DNA of 64,000 nt, taken from positions 1 to 64,000 of the forward strand of contig JACRDA010000030.1 of the NCBI GenBank assembly GCA_016212965.1, read 5' to 3'. Position 1 is the stretch's first letter. Every line of letters begins with the position of its first letter. The translations under genes were made by a program, and so were the position numbers. This document shows positions 1 to 9,617 of this stretch, piece by piece. The notes below the pieces were generated by a model, which did no database searches, was not told where the DNA came from, and saw only the letters and a program-made list of their open reading frames with translations. This DNA comes from Myxococcales bacterium. GTDB lineage: Bacteria > Myxococcota_A > Polyangia > Polyangiales > Polyangiaceae.

Positions 1-380
1 CCCAGGCCCGGAGCGACGGGCACGGGGCGGGCGCGGCGAGCGCCCTCGCCCGCGCGGCCGAGGGCGAGCCGGTGCCGCCGGCAGGGCGCGCCCGCACGTT
101 CCCGAAGCGCCGCGCCTGGCCGTTCGTGGCGCTCGGCACGGCGCTCGCCGCGGCCGCCGCGCTCGTGCTCGTGCTGCGCAGCGGCGCGTTCGAGCGCGAG
201 CGCCGGACGGGCACGCCCACCGCGGCTGCGTTCATCCAGGCGCGTTCGACCCAGCACCTCTTCGATCCCGCCACGCCGTTCCCGGCGCGCGGGGGCGAGA
301 GCGAGCGCCTGGACCGCATCGCCCGCGCCCGCGCGGCCGATCTCCGCGCCAACCGCTATGCGTCCTGGGGGGTGCGGTGA
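1..380 (+). CDS. C-terminal part of a single-pass membrane protein (partial)
   Basis: The frame is open from position 3, so the gene begins upstream of the window and only its last ~125 codons are seen. A basic stretch precedes one strongly hydrophobic segment (about nt 118-178), followed by an ~65-residue Arg-rich extracytoplasmic tail. The layout (cytoplasmic part, one membrane helix, short outer tail) would suit an anti-sigma factor or FecR-like protein, but no diagnostic domain is visible, so the function is left open. Its stop overlaps the ATG of the next lipoprotein gene (ATGA), which suggests translational coupling. Confidence 0.6.
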   Translation, partial: QARSDGHGAGAASALARAAEGEPVPPAGRARTFPKRRAWPFVALGTALAAAAALVLVLRSGAFERERRTGTPTAAAFIQARSTQHLFDPATPFPARGGESERLDRIARARAADLRANRYASWGVR

Positions 381-961
381 TGCGCCGCCGGAGCGCACTC
401 GTCGCCTGGGCCATGCTCGCGGTCGGGCTCGCGCTCGCTCCTGGCGGGTGCGCCGAGCGGCCGTCGCACGACGTGCAAGCCGAGCGCTGCCCGGAGGGCG
501 TGGTCGACGAGGTGCTGTTGGCGTTCCTCTCGAAGGCCCGGGCCGCGCACCACCGCGCCGACCTGTTCGAGCTGGACAAGGAACTCGACGGTGCCATCGA
601 GGAGATTGAGCGGCTGGTGACGGGCGTCCGACCGGGCGGCGGTACGCCGCCACCCGAGGTGCGCGAGGTGCTGTCCGACAGCTTCGCGCGGCTCGCGGAG
701 CTCCGCGGCCGGCTCGGGCGCTTCGACGAGGCCGAGCGGGACCTGGACGAGGGGCTCGGCTTCGCGCCGGAGGTGACGCATTTCCGCGGTCGGCTGTTCG
801 AGGTGCGCGGCGTCGTCGAGAAGGAACGCGCGGCAGCGCTCGAGAAGGACGGCAAGCTCTCCGAGTCCAAGGCGGCGCGCGAGCGCGCGATCCGGGCCCT
901 GCAGCAGGCCATCGACGTGCAGGAGCAGGTCATCCGCGAGGCCCTCGGCGCCCAGCCCTGA
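380..961 (+). CDS. Putative lipoprotein with TPR-like helical repeats
   Basis: A protein of 193 residues with a lipoprotein signal: basic start, hydrophobic core and a lipobox ending in Gly-Gly-Cys at about residue 25. The mature part is helical and charged, with two helix-turn-helix stretches that resemble tetratricopeptide repeats (a segment with Leu-Gly-Arg-Phe-Asp-Glu-Ala near residue 120, and a C-terminal coiled coil). The ATG at 380 overlaps the upstream stop; a GTG one codon earlier is the alternative. It probably forms an operon with the membrane protein before it. The molecular function is unknown; TPR-like lipoproteins commonly act as envelope scaffolds. Confidence 0.72.
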   Translation: MRRRSALVAWAMLAVGLALAPGGCAERPSHDVQAERCPEGVVDEVLLAFLSKARAAHHRADLFELDKELDGAIEEIERLVTGVRPGGGTPPPEVREVLSDSFARLAELRGRLGRFDEAERDLDEGLGFAPEVTHFRGRLFEVRGVVEKERAAALEKDGKLSESKAARERAIRALQQAIDVQEQVIREALGAQP

Positions 962-1087
962 GGGCCGGCGCCGCCCCCCGCTTCGGTCGCTGGCGCGCTG
1001 CGTCGCGGACTCGCGCGGCGAAAGCGAGCCGCCGTCTGGTTGGCCGAGCGCATTGTGCGATACAGTGGTGCGCGAGGTTACGCTCCG

Positions 1088-2287
1088 ATGGCGCGAGTCC
1101 CGAGACGGCCCACGGGCAGCGGCAACGCCGCTGCAGCGGGCGGCGCTCGCCCTGCACCCGCCGGCGAGGACGCGTTTCTGCTGTCACTCGTCGACGGTGT
1201 GCTCGACGAGTCCGAGCTCGCGTTCGTGACCGGGCGCCCGGAGCCCGAGCTGCGGGCGGCGCTCGACAGGCTCGCGGCCGCCGGGCAAGTCGTCTTCGGG
1301 CCACCTTCGGCCCCGGCCGCGCCTCCGGCGGCACCGACGACCGGCGGGTTCGACGACGACGAGGCGGGCATCGACCTCGAGCCGGAGCGCCGGCGCGCGA
1401 TCCGCGAGCTCTACGACAAGCTCGAGCACCTCGACCACCACGGCGTGCTCGGTGTGGCGCTCGGCGCGACCAAGGGGCAGATCCGCGCCGCGTATCACCG
1501 CCTGGCGCCGTCGTATCACCCCGATCGGCACTTCCGGAAACACCTCGGCAGCTACAAGAAGCGCATCGAGGCCATCTTCGCGCGCGTGACCCAGGCCTAC
1601 GAGGCGTTGCGCAAGGAGGCCCGCAGCGACCCGCCGCCGGCGATGCCCGCGCGCCAGCCCGGCCCGTCGAGCGTCCCACCGGCGCGCGACAGCGCCCCGT
1701 CCGTTCCGCGCATCACGCCCACCGGCAGCGGTCCGCCGCCGGGACCGTCGAGGCCGAGCGCGGCCGGGAGCTCCGCGCCACCGCCCGCCGAGCAGCGTGC
1801 GACTTACGGTCCCGCGGCCCGCAGCGCCGAGGACGTCGCCGCTGCCGAGCGCGCGCGGCGCGACGCGCTCGCGCGCAAGCTCGGGGTCGCCCCACGCGCG
1901 TCTCAGCCGGCGCGCGGATCGGGTCCGCCGCGCAGCACCACGCCTCCGCCCGAGGTGGGGGGCCAGCGCATCACGCAGACCCGCTTCAAGCCGGTCGGCT
2001 CGGACCCGCCCGACGCGGCGGACGTTCCCTATGCGCCGCCGCCCGGCGTCGCGCTGAGCGCCGCGGAGGTGCTGCGCCAGCGCTACGACGAGGTGGCCGA
2101 CCGGGCGCGGCTGCTGCGCCGCGACCGGCTCGTGGCGCACGCCCGCGAGGCCGCGCTGCGCGGCGACCACGCGGCGGCGGCGGCGGCCCTCGCGGCGGCA
2201 TCGAGCCTCGCCCCGCACGACGCCGAGCTGCTGCGGATGGCCCGCGATGCCGAGCAGCGCGCGGGCGGCACCCGGGCGAAGTCCTGA
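1088..2287 (+). CDS. J-domain co-chaperone-like protein
   Basis: A protein of 399 residues. The N-terminal ~85 residues look like a small winged-helix-like segment, followed by an acidic linker and a J domain at about residues 118-180 with the diagnostic His-Pro-Asp at 144-146. The middle is a long Pro/Ser/Arg-rich, probably disordered region; the C-terminal ~80 residues are Ala-rich helices resembling TPR. There is no G/F region or zinc finger, so this is a type III (J-only) protein, not canonical DnaJ. It lies 133 bp upstream of a DnaK gene on the same strand, which suggests a dedicated Hsp70/Hsp40 pair. An in-frame start at 1040 is possible, but the sequence before 1088 looks non-coding. 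Confidence 0.85.
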   Translation: MARVPRRPTGSGNAAAAGGARPAPAGEDAFLLSLVDGVLDESELAFVTGRPEPELRAALDRLAAAGQVVFGPPSAPAAPPAAPTTGGFDDDEAGIDLEPERRRAIRELYDKLEHLDHHGVLGVALGATKGQIRAAYHRLAPSYHPDRHFRKHLGSYKKRIEAIFARVTQAYEALRKEARSDPPPAMPARQPGPSSVPPARDSAPSVPRITPTGSGPPPGPSRPSAAGSSAPPPAEQRATYGPAARSAEDVAAAERARRDALARKLGVAPRASQPARGSGPPRSTTPPPEVGGQRITQTRFKPVGSDPPDAADVPYAPPPGVALSAAEVLRQRYDEVADRARLLRRDRLVAHAREAALRGDHAAAAAALAAASSLAPHDAELLRMARDAEQRAGGTRAKS

Positions 2288-2420
2288 GCCGCGGCGACGG
2301 CGTGGCGGAGCATCCGGGTCCCCCCGGGACCGGCTGGGTCGCAAGGGACTCGCTGCGGGGCCCACGTTTGGTGATAGAGTGCGGCGAGCGCATTCCGGCG
2401 GCCCTTTCACCGTTCGCAGC

Positions 2421-4265
<1,845 letters not shown>

Positions 4266-4295
4266 GGCGGGCCAGCCGGACGCGCTGGGCGGGTC

Positions 4296-4682
4296 ATGTC
4301 GAAGGTGCCGACCCACGAGGAGATCGACGCGCGCCTGGCGCTCGACGACCACTCGGGCGCGCTCGAGCTGGCACGGCTCCGGCTCGAGGGCGAGCCCGAC
4401 GACGCGCGTGCCGCGGGCGTCGTCGCGCGCTCCACCGCGGTGCTGACGCAGATGTACCTCGGCCGACTCGGCGGCCCGCAGCGCCGCGTGCGGCTCGCGA
4501 TGCCGCGTGAGCGGCTCCGGTGGAACTCGATGGACCACCGCGCCGGGTTCCTCGTGTCCATCGCCGAGGAGCCCACGACCATCGAGGAGCTGCTCGAGAT
4601 CTGCGGCATGCCCGCGCTCGAGGCGCTCGGGGTGCTCGTGGACCTCGTGGACCGCAAGGTGCTGAGGCTCGAGGGGGCCTAG
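4296..4682 (+). CDS. Small conserved myxobacterial-type protein
   Basis: A protein of 128 residues. A TPR-like N-terminal hairpin is followed by a segment built around Met-Asp-His-Arg-Ala-Gly-Phe-Leu-Val-Ser and a C-terminal helical region that looks like a small winged helix. The same 'DHRAGF-L-S' type motif recurs, from memory, in the tails of several myxobacterial signalling and motility proteins. It lies 30 bp after dnaK, so co-transcription is likely, and it may serve as an accessory factor for the chaperone pair. No catalytic motif is visible. Confidence 0.65.
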   Translation: MSKVPTHEEIDARLALDDHSGALELARLRLEGEPDDARAAGVVARSTAVLTQMYLGRLGGPQRRVRLAMPRERLRWNSMDHRAGFLVSIAEEPTTIEELLEICGMPALEALGVLVDLVDRKVLRLEGA

Positions 4683-4686
4683 CCGC

Positions 4687-6669
4687 GTGGTGGGGCGCGG
4701 CGCCTTGGCCGTCGCGCGGGCGATGCTGGAGCTCGCCGGCGGCTCCGTGCTCGTCGTGCGGGCGCTGGCGGTGACCCGGGTGGCCGGCCTCGGCGCCGCC
4801 GCCCCGAGTCCGGAACGAGCGGGTGGGAGCGCGGGCCCGCTGCCGCGCCCAGCGCCGGAGCCACGCGCCGCGCCGCGGCCCGAGCCCGTGGCCTCGTACA
4901 CGCTGCACGCCGAGCTCGATGCCGAAGAGCACCTGGTGCGCGGCCGGGGCGTCATTCGCTTCCGGAACGCGAGTGACGCGCCGCTCGAGGCGCTCTACCT
5001 GCACCTCTACCTGAACGCCTTCAAGGCACGGAGCCTGTTCCTGCGCGAGGCGACCGGGGCCTTCCGCGGGGGCGGGACGCCGGCGCGCGCGGGTGGCATC
5101 GTCGTCGAGCGGCTCTACGCGCGCGAGCTCGAGCGCGAGCTGTGGCCGGCGGTGGATCTGCACGCCGCCGGTGACCCCGACGACGAGACCGATGCCCGCG
5201 TGCCGTTGCCGCGTCCCCTGCCGCCCGGGGCCGAGCTGACGCTCGACGTGACCTGGCTGAGCACGCTCCCCGACGTCGTCGCGCGCACCGGCTTCGCGGG
5301 GTCCTTCCACATGGTGGCGCAGTGGTTTCCGAAGCTCGCGCGCCTCGAGCCCGACGGGACCTGGGCGCACTTCGCGTTCCACCGCCTGAGCGAGTTCTAC
5401 GCGGATTTCGGCGACTACGACGTGACCATCGACGTGCCGCGCGGCTTCCGGGTGGGCGCCACGGGCGAGCGGCTCGAGGCGCGCAAGGAGGGCGAGCGGA
5501 GCGTCGTGCGGCATGCGGAGCGCGGCGTGCACGACTTCGCCTTCGCGGCATGGGACGAGTTCGAGGAGCTCACCGGTGCGAGCGACGACGGGGTGCGGAT
5601 CACCGTGCTTCACCCACCGGGCGAGCGCGCGAGCGCCGAGGTCGAGCTCGCCACGGCCGTGCGCGGGCTCGCGCACTACGGGGCCGCCTACGGCCCCTAT
5701 CCTTACGCGACCCTCACCGTCGTGCACCCGCCTGCGAGTGCCGGGGAGGCGGGCGGGATGGAGTACCCGACGCTCATCACGACCGGCGGTTCGCGCGCCT
5801 TCGCGTGGCTCGGCGTGCGCAACCTCGAGGTGGTCACCGCCCACGAGCTCGCGCACCAGTGGTTCTACGGCCTCGTGGCGAGCGACGAGCACCGCTACCC
5901 CTTCCTCGACGAGGGTCTCACGAGCTACGCGACGACCGAAGCGCTCGAGGCGTGGCTGCCGGGGAGCTCGGCGTTGCGGCTTGGACCCCTCGCCGTGGGC
6001 CTGCCCGCGGTCGAGCGGGTCTCCGCGGCGCGCGTATGGCAGAACGGGCCCATCGCCCGGAGCGCCGAGGCCTTCGCGACCGGCGGCGACTACGGCGGCC
6101 TCGTCTACGGCCGCACGGCGACCTTGCTCGCGACGCTCGGGCGGGTGTACGGGGCCGAGCGCGTGCAGGCGCTCCTCGGTCGCTACGCGCGCGCCGAGCG
6201 CTTCCGCCACCCGGGTCCGGAACCGCTGCTCGCCGCCGTTGCCGCGGAGCTCGGGCCCGAGGTGGCTGCGCTGGTGCGCGCCGCCCTCTTCGACGGCGCC
6301 TCGGTCGACTACGAGGTCGAGGCGCTGACGCGTGCGGCCGAGGTGCCCGACGAGCCGGAGCGACGCCATCGCGGCAGCGTGCTCGTGCGACGCCACGGCG
6401 AGCTCGCGTTTCCGGTCGTGATCGCGCTTCGCGCCGAGGACGGGAGCGAGCTCCGGGTGCCCTGGGACGGCGCGGCGCGTAACGTCCGCATCCCGTATGC
6501 CGGCACGTCGGCGCTGGTCGGCGCGGTCGTCGACCCGGAGCACGACGTGCTCCTCGATCACGACCTCACGAACAACGCCGAGAGTCTCGCGCGGACGAGC
6601 CTCGGGGCGCGTGCGCTCGTCGCCGAGGCGGCGCTCTTCGCGCTCGGCTGGGAGCTCGGCGCGTGGTGA
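4687..6669 (+). CDS. M1-family zinc aminopeptidase-like metallopeptidase
   Basis: A protein of about 660 residues starting at one of two adjacent GTG codons. The zinc site is complete: HExxH at residues 386-390 (His386, Glu387, His390) and the third ligand Glu409 exactly 18 residues later, in Asp-Glu-Gly-Leu-Thr-Ser-Tyr. An upstream Gly-Gly-Met-Glu-Tyr-Pro serves as the M1 substrate-binding 'GxMEN'-like motif, with Tyr-Pro replacing the usual Asn. A hydrophobic N-terminal stretch and a Pro-rich linker suggest export or membrane anchoring. The C-terminal part is degenerate relative to classical M1 enzymes. It overlaps the following membrane-protein gene by 7 bp, so the two are probably co-expressed. 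Confidence 0.88.
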   Translation: MVGRGALAVARAMLELAGGSVLVVRALAVTRVAGLGAAAPSPERAGGSAGPLPRPAPEPRAAPRPEPVASYTLHAELDAEEHLVRGRGVIRFRNASDAPLEALYLHLYLNAFKARSLFLREATGAFRGGGTPARAGGIVVERLYARELERELWPAVDLHAAGDPDDETDARVPLPRPLPPGAELTLDVTWLSTLPDVVARTGFAGSFHMVAQWFPKLARLEPDGTWAHFAFHRLSEFYADFGDYDVTIDVPRGFRVGATGERLEARKEGERSVVRHAERGVHDFAFAAWDEFEELTGASDDGVRITVLHPPGERASAEVELATAVRGLAHYGAAYGPYPYATLTVVHPPASAGEAGGMEYPTLITTGGSRAFAWLGVRNLEVVTAHELAHQWFYGLVASDEHRYPFLDEGLTSYATTEALEAWLPGSSALRLGPLAVGLPAVERVSAARVWQNGPIARSAEAFATGGDYGGLVYGRTATLLATLGRVYGAERVQALLGRYARAERFRHPGPEPLLAAVAAELGPEVAALVRAALFDGASVDYEVEALTRAAEVPDEPERRHRGSVLVRRHGELAFPVVIALRAEDGSELRVPWDGAARNVRIPYAGTSALVGAVVDPEHDVLLDHDLTNNAESLARTSLGARALVAEAALFALGWELGAW

Positions 6670-7535
6670 GCGCGCGGGTGCGGGGGCGCGGGGCGTGGCT
6701 CGCCCTCGCGGCGCTCTTCGCGCTGCGGGCCACCGCGACCTACGCCGTGGCGCTGCCGCTCTCGCTCGCTGTCGGCGACCTCGTCGGCGGCTACCCGCGC
6801 GGCGACGCCGTGCTCTGGGACCCCGGAGGGGTGCTCTTGGCCGAGGCGGCCGTGAAGCTCCTGCCGCGGCTCGCGGGCGTCGGCACGATCGTGCTGCTGC
6901 TCGCCGTCGGCGCGGCGTTCGCGGCACTCGTGCCGATGGGCGCGCTCGTCGCGGCGCTCGGCGACGGGCGGCGCGGCGCGCTCGGCCGCGGGGCCGCTTG
7001 CTTCGGACCGCTCGCGCTCCTGTTCGGTGCGACCGTGCTCGCGCAGGTCCTCGCCTTCGCGCTCGCGGGCCTGCTCGCGGGGCTCCTCGGGCGCGTGCTC
7101 GGAGCCGCGCCGGAGGTGGTGCTCGCGTGCCGGCTTGGCGGACTCGCCCTCGGCGGCGCCTGCGCCTGGCTGCTCGCGCTCTACCAGGATCTCGTGCGCG
7201 TTGCCGTCGTCGTGCACGACCTCGGGCTCTCGGGCGCCTGGCGCGTGGCGCTCGGCGCCTGGGGTGGAGCGCGCTGGCGCACGGCGGCGGCGTTCGCGTG
7301 GCGACAGCTCCTGGGCGTCGCGCTCGCGGTGCTCGGGGTCGTGCTCACGCTGCGCGTGGCGCTGCCCGACTCGGCGGCGGTCGGGGCGGCGGCGCTCGTC
7401 GGCGCAGTCACGACCTTCGGCGCGCTCTACCTGCGGGCGAGCTGGCTCGCCTGGGCGATCGCCCGTCTGCCGTGGGCCGAGGCGCGCGAGCGGCAGGCCG
7501 CACGGCGCCGGGCGCGCGGGCTCGACGCGGCGTGA
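6663..7535 (+). CDS. Multi-pass membrane protein of unknown function
   Basis: A protein of 290 residues, Leu/Ala/Val-rich, with about six predicted membrane segments and short charged loops. The GTG start lies inside the end of the M1 peptidase gene (GTGGTGA overlap), a strong sign of translational coupling. There are no transporter signature motifs. It may anchor or regulate the neighbouring peptidase, but that is inferred from position only. It is the last gene before the integrated element; a nested hairpin follows 53 bp after its stop. Confidence 0.65.
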   Translation: MVSARVRGRGAWLALAALFALRATATYAVALPLSLAVGDLVGGYPRGDAVLWDPGGVLLAEAAVKLLPRLAGVGTIVLLLAVGAAFAALVPMGALVAALGDGRRGALGRGAACFGPLALLFGATVLAQVLAFALAGLLAGLLGRVLGAAPEVVLACRLGGLALGGACAWLLALYQDLVRVAVVVHDLGLSGAWRVALGAWGGARWRTAAAFAWRQLLGVALAVLGVVLTLRVALPDSAAVGAAALVGAVTTFGALYLRASWLAWAIARLPWAEARERQAARRRARGLDAA

Positions 7536-7587
7536 CCCGCGCGGCGCGGGCGCCTTCGCGGTCACCGCCCTTGCAGGCTCCGGAACG

Positions 7588-7640
7588 CGACGATCGAGGG
7601 CGAGGTCCTGTCACCGACCTCGCCCCGGCCTCGATCGTCG
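7588..7640. other. Nested inverted repeat (large hairpin), possible bidirectional terminator
   Basis: A perfect 12-nt outer pair (7588-7599 with 7629-7640) encloses a perfect 8-nt inner pair (7600-7607 with 7616-7623) around an 8-nt loop; only a 5-nt bulge (7624-7628) interrupts the structure. No T-run follows on either strand. It sits between the last chromosomal gene and the left att site. Before the element inserted, it would have lain about 30 bp beyond the 3' end of tRNA-Asp, so it could have ended transcription from both sides. Confidence 0.5.
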
Positions 7641-7670
7641 CGGCGATCGTCCGGGCGCTCCGAAGTGACT

Positions 7671-7702
7671 CGAAAATCGGCGGGGTGGACGGGACTCGAA
7701 CC
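7671..7702 (+). repeat. Left attachment site (att core copy)
   Basis: These 32 bases are identical to 24356-24387. The match stops abruptly on both sides (T versus G before, T versus C after). Only the T-arm and acceptor 3' portion of tRNA-Asp is present here, so this is a truncated att copy and not a tRNA gene. Confidence 0.93.
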
Positions 7703-7891
7703 TGTAATGATTCCGCTAACTTACCGCAATCGCACAGCGTCGAGCCGGTGTCACCGGCCGCACCCGAGCCGGTAGCGGTAGCTAACGGTGCGATTGCTCG
7801 TCGGCCTGCCGATTCACTGACGAAACCCGAGGCGTCGCCGAGGGCTCCGAGCGCCGCGTCCCAGGCGTCGACGAAGGCCTCCGTCGACCTC
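7703..7891 (+). other. Left arm of the element with inverted repeats
   Basis: This is less GC-rich than its surroundings. It contains a perfect 10-bp inverted pair (7726-7735 with 7788-7797), a 15-bp palindrome with a one-base centre (7744-7758), and two copies of GCTAAC. Such clusters next to a core site are typical of integrase or excisionase arm-binding sites. One frame, continuous with the att core, is open through the whole region while other frames carry stops (for example TAATGA just after the core); this frame would extend the integrase in the circular form. Confidence 0.5.
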
Positions 7892-8182
7892 GTGGGCGGC
7901 GCCCTCGTCGCAGCCCTCGAGGCCGCACGCGGTGAGGCGCGGTGGCTCGTCGTGGCCGAGCTCGCCCAGGCGCTCGAGGCGCACGTGGCGGGCCGCCCGG
8001 TGCCCGCCGCGGTGGCGGAGCGCGCCCTCGAGGCGCACGTGGCCCTGGCGAGCTCGGCCGGGGCGTGGACGCTCGTGGCGGATCTCGCCGCCGCCCTCGA
8101 GGTCCGCAGGCGCGAGCGCGAGCCGTCGCCCGCGGGAGTGGTCGACCTCGCCGCCGAGCGCGAGCGCAGGGGCTCCACGTAG
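7892..8182 (+). CDS. Small element-encoded protein, or C-terminal extension of integrase in the circle
   Basis: The coding-like part is 96 residues from a GTG at 7892: Ala/Glu/Leu-rich amphipathic helices with a basic C-terminus. No ATG exists in the frame, and other GTG starts (for example 7748) are possible. The frame is open back through the att core at 7671-7702, and after excision it would be joined to the integrase gene. The sequence may therefore be translated only as an integrase extension. No known domain was recognised. Confidence 0.45.
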   Translation: MGGALVAALEAARGEARWLVVAELAQALEAHVAGRPVPAAVAERALEAHVALASSAGAWTLVADLAAALEVRRREREPSPAGVVDLAAERERRGST

Positions 8183-8261
8183 GCGCTGCGTCGCCTTCGG
8201 GGCCCGGGCTGCGGCGCGGACCTCGACGGCGGCGCAGTGCCGCACGAACACGGAGCTGAAC

Positions 8262-8720
8262 ATGAAGACCACCGACACCAAGTCCACCACGACCGCCACG
8301 CGCCAGCGCCCCACGGTCGACCCGCTCGAGCGGGACAAGCGCCGCACCGCGCGTAACCTCCGCCGACTGCCAAGGGCGACGCTCGCGGGCGCCGTCGAGC
8401 AGCAGGCGCAGGCTCTCGCCCACGCCGTCATCTCCCCGGAGCCGTTGCGCGCCGAGCAGGTGACGCTCGCCGTCACCGACGGGAACGGCCGTGCGAGCGT
8501 GGGCGACCTCCTCGTGCGGATGCACAGCGGGAGCCCGCGGGAGCCGCTTGCTACCGCCGCGCTCGCCGCGCTCTCCGAGGAGCTCCTGATCCTCGCGCTG
8601 GCCGTCGAGAGCACGGACGTCGCCCGGCACATCGGCCGCCTGGCTCGCCGCGCCGCGGCAGCGGCGGAGCTCGACCAACGCATGCGTGGGGCGACGGCGC
8701 CCGCGGCAGGTGAGCCGTGA
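8262..8720 (+). CDS. Hypothetical element protein
   Basis: A protein of 152 residues starting at ATG 8262, with a Thr-rich, basic N-terminus followed by three or four helices. Composition is Ala/Leu/Arg-rich with no membrane segment. An upstream in-frame extension back to 7932 is rejected because it overlaps the coding-like frame of the previous gene and is Arg/Ser-rich. The stop overlaps the GTG of the next gene. Function unknown. Confidence 0.55.
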   Translation: MKTTDTKSTTTATRQRPTVDPLERDKRRTARNLRRLPRATLAGAVEQQAQALAHAVISPEPLRAEQVTLAVTDGNGRASVGDLLVRMHSGSPREPLATAALAALSEELLILALAVESTDVARHIGRLARRAAAAAELDQRMRGATAPAAGEP

Positions 8721-9190
8721 CCGCCGCCGACAAGCGCGTGACCCGCGCCGAGATCGAGGCCGCGATGCACGAGGCCGCCCAGGTGGCGCACGAGCTCGGG
8801 TCGGCCATCTCGTGGGGCGGGAGCACCGACCCTGCGCGCTCGGGCGCACGAGAGCGCCTCGACGCCGCGGAGCGCAAGGTGGCGGAGCTCCGCGCGCGCT
8901 ACGAACGGGAGCGTGCCGCTGCGCTCGCCGCGCGCGGCGCCGCGCCGGGCTCGTGGGCCGAGTACAACCCGGCCGCCGAGGATGCGGCGAAGGTGACCGA
9001 GGTGTGGGAGCTGCACCGCGTCGCCACCGGCGCGGGTCCGCACGACAGCCCGGACGCGACCGCCGCTCTGCTCGGGACCTACCCGTCGCAGGACGCCGCC
9101 GAGCGTGCGGCGCGCGGCCTGCCCGCGGGTTGGTACCAGGTGTGCCGACCCGGTGGGCAGGGCGTGGAGGTGCGGCATGAGCCCGCGTGA
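8717..9190 (+). CDS. Hypothetical element protein with coiled coil
   Basis: A protein of 157 residues with a GTG start overlapping the previous stop (GTGA). Residues ~45-75 form a charged coiled coil; the C-terminus holds a compact segment with Gly-Trp-Tyr-Gln-Val. No known domain. Tight coupling to both neighbours marks it as part of the small-gene operon at the left end of the element. Confidence 0.55.
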   Translation: MTAADKRVTRAEIEAAMHEAAQVAHELGSAISWGGSTDPARSGARERLDAAERKVAELRARYERERAAALAARGAAPGSWAEYNPAAEDAAKVTEVWELHRVATGAGPHDSPDATAALLGTYPSQDAAERAARGLPAGWYQVCRPGGQGVEVRHEPA

Positions 9191-9377
9191 TCAAGCGCGC
9201 GTGAACCACGCCGGAGCCGACCGGCTCATCAACACGATCCTCGGCCTCTTCCGCGCCGACGACGGCATGCGCCTCGCGGTGGCGCCGCTCGAGTCGGCGC
9301 GGTTCGAGACGCGCGAGGCCGCTGTGGAGTGGCTCCGCGTGCGCGGCGTCGAGCCCGGCGGGGAGCCCGTGGGCTAG
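9177..9377 (+). CDS. Small hypothetical element protein
   Basis: A protein of 66 residues from ATG 9177, overlapping the previous gene by 14 bp. It is soluble, with a likely helix-strand-helix pattern. Function unknown. It is the last gene of the first operon; a 240-bp intergenic region follows. Confidence 0.5.
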   Translation: MSPRDQARVNHAGADRLINTILGLFRADDGMRLAVAPLESARFETREAAVEWLRVRGVEPGGEPVG

Positions 9378-9617
9378 TCGTACTCGGGCCCTCGGCGCTG
9401 CGCTTCGGGGCAGCGTCGGGGCGCGCGCACGAGGCGCTTTTTTGTCACCCCGGGTGGGTGCCAACAGTCAACGGCGCGACCCCACATACACAAATCGCAT
9501 AGTTATGCAGTGAAACGAGCGACGTGGGCGCGAGCACGAGCGGCGCGGTAGGATGGCAGACGTAGAAGCGCCCGGCGACGCGGCAAACGTCCCGGGCGCG
9601 AGCACCACGAGGCAACC
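9378..9617 (+). promoter_or_regulatory. Intergenic control region with terminator-like and operator-like repeats
   Basis: A GC stem ahead of a T-run (T's near 9437-9443) could end the upstream operon. Then follow a 17-bp motif (9465-9481) that recurs once at 14830-14846 with one mismatch, an AT-rich patch containing the palindrome GCATA-GT-TATGC at 9497-9508, and a 7-bp stem with an 18-nt loop (9568-9574 with 9593-9599) shortly before the GTG at 9618. It probably contains the promoter of the second operon; no clear -35/-10 pair was identified. Confidence 0.5.

Noticed and set aside
4294-6927. An 877-residue open frame on the minus strand
   Set aside because: Antisense shadow of the M1 peptidase and membrane-protein genes; Arg/Pro/His-rich with no domain, as expected in GC-rich DNA. 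The same applies to the long minus-strand frames at 12543-14108, 43610-46867 and 58447-62079.
7681-7760. A second tRNA gene at the left att site
   Set aside because: Only the T-arm and acceptor 3' strand match; no anticodon arm or 5' acceptor strand follows, so it is an att fragment.
7932-8261. Longer start for the gene at 8262
   Set aside because: The added 110 residues are Arg/Ser/Trp-rich shadow sequence overlapping the better frame at 7892-8182.
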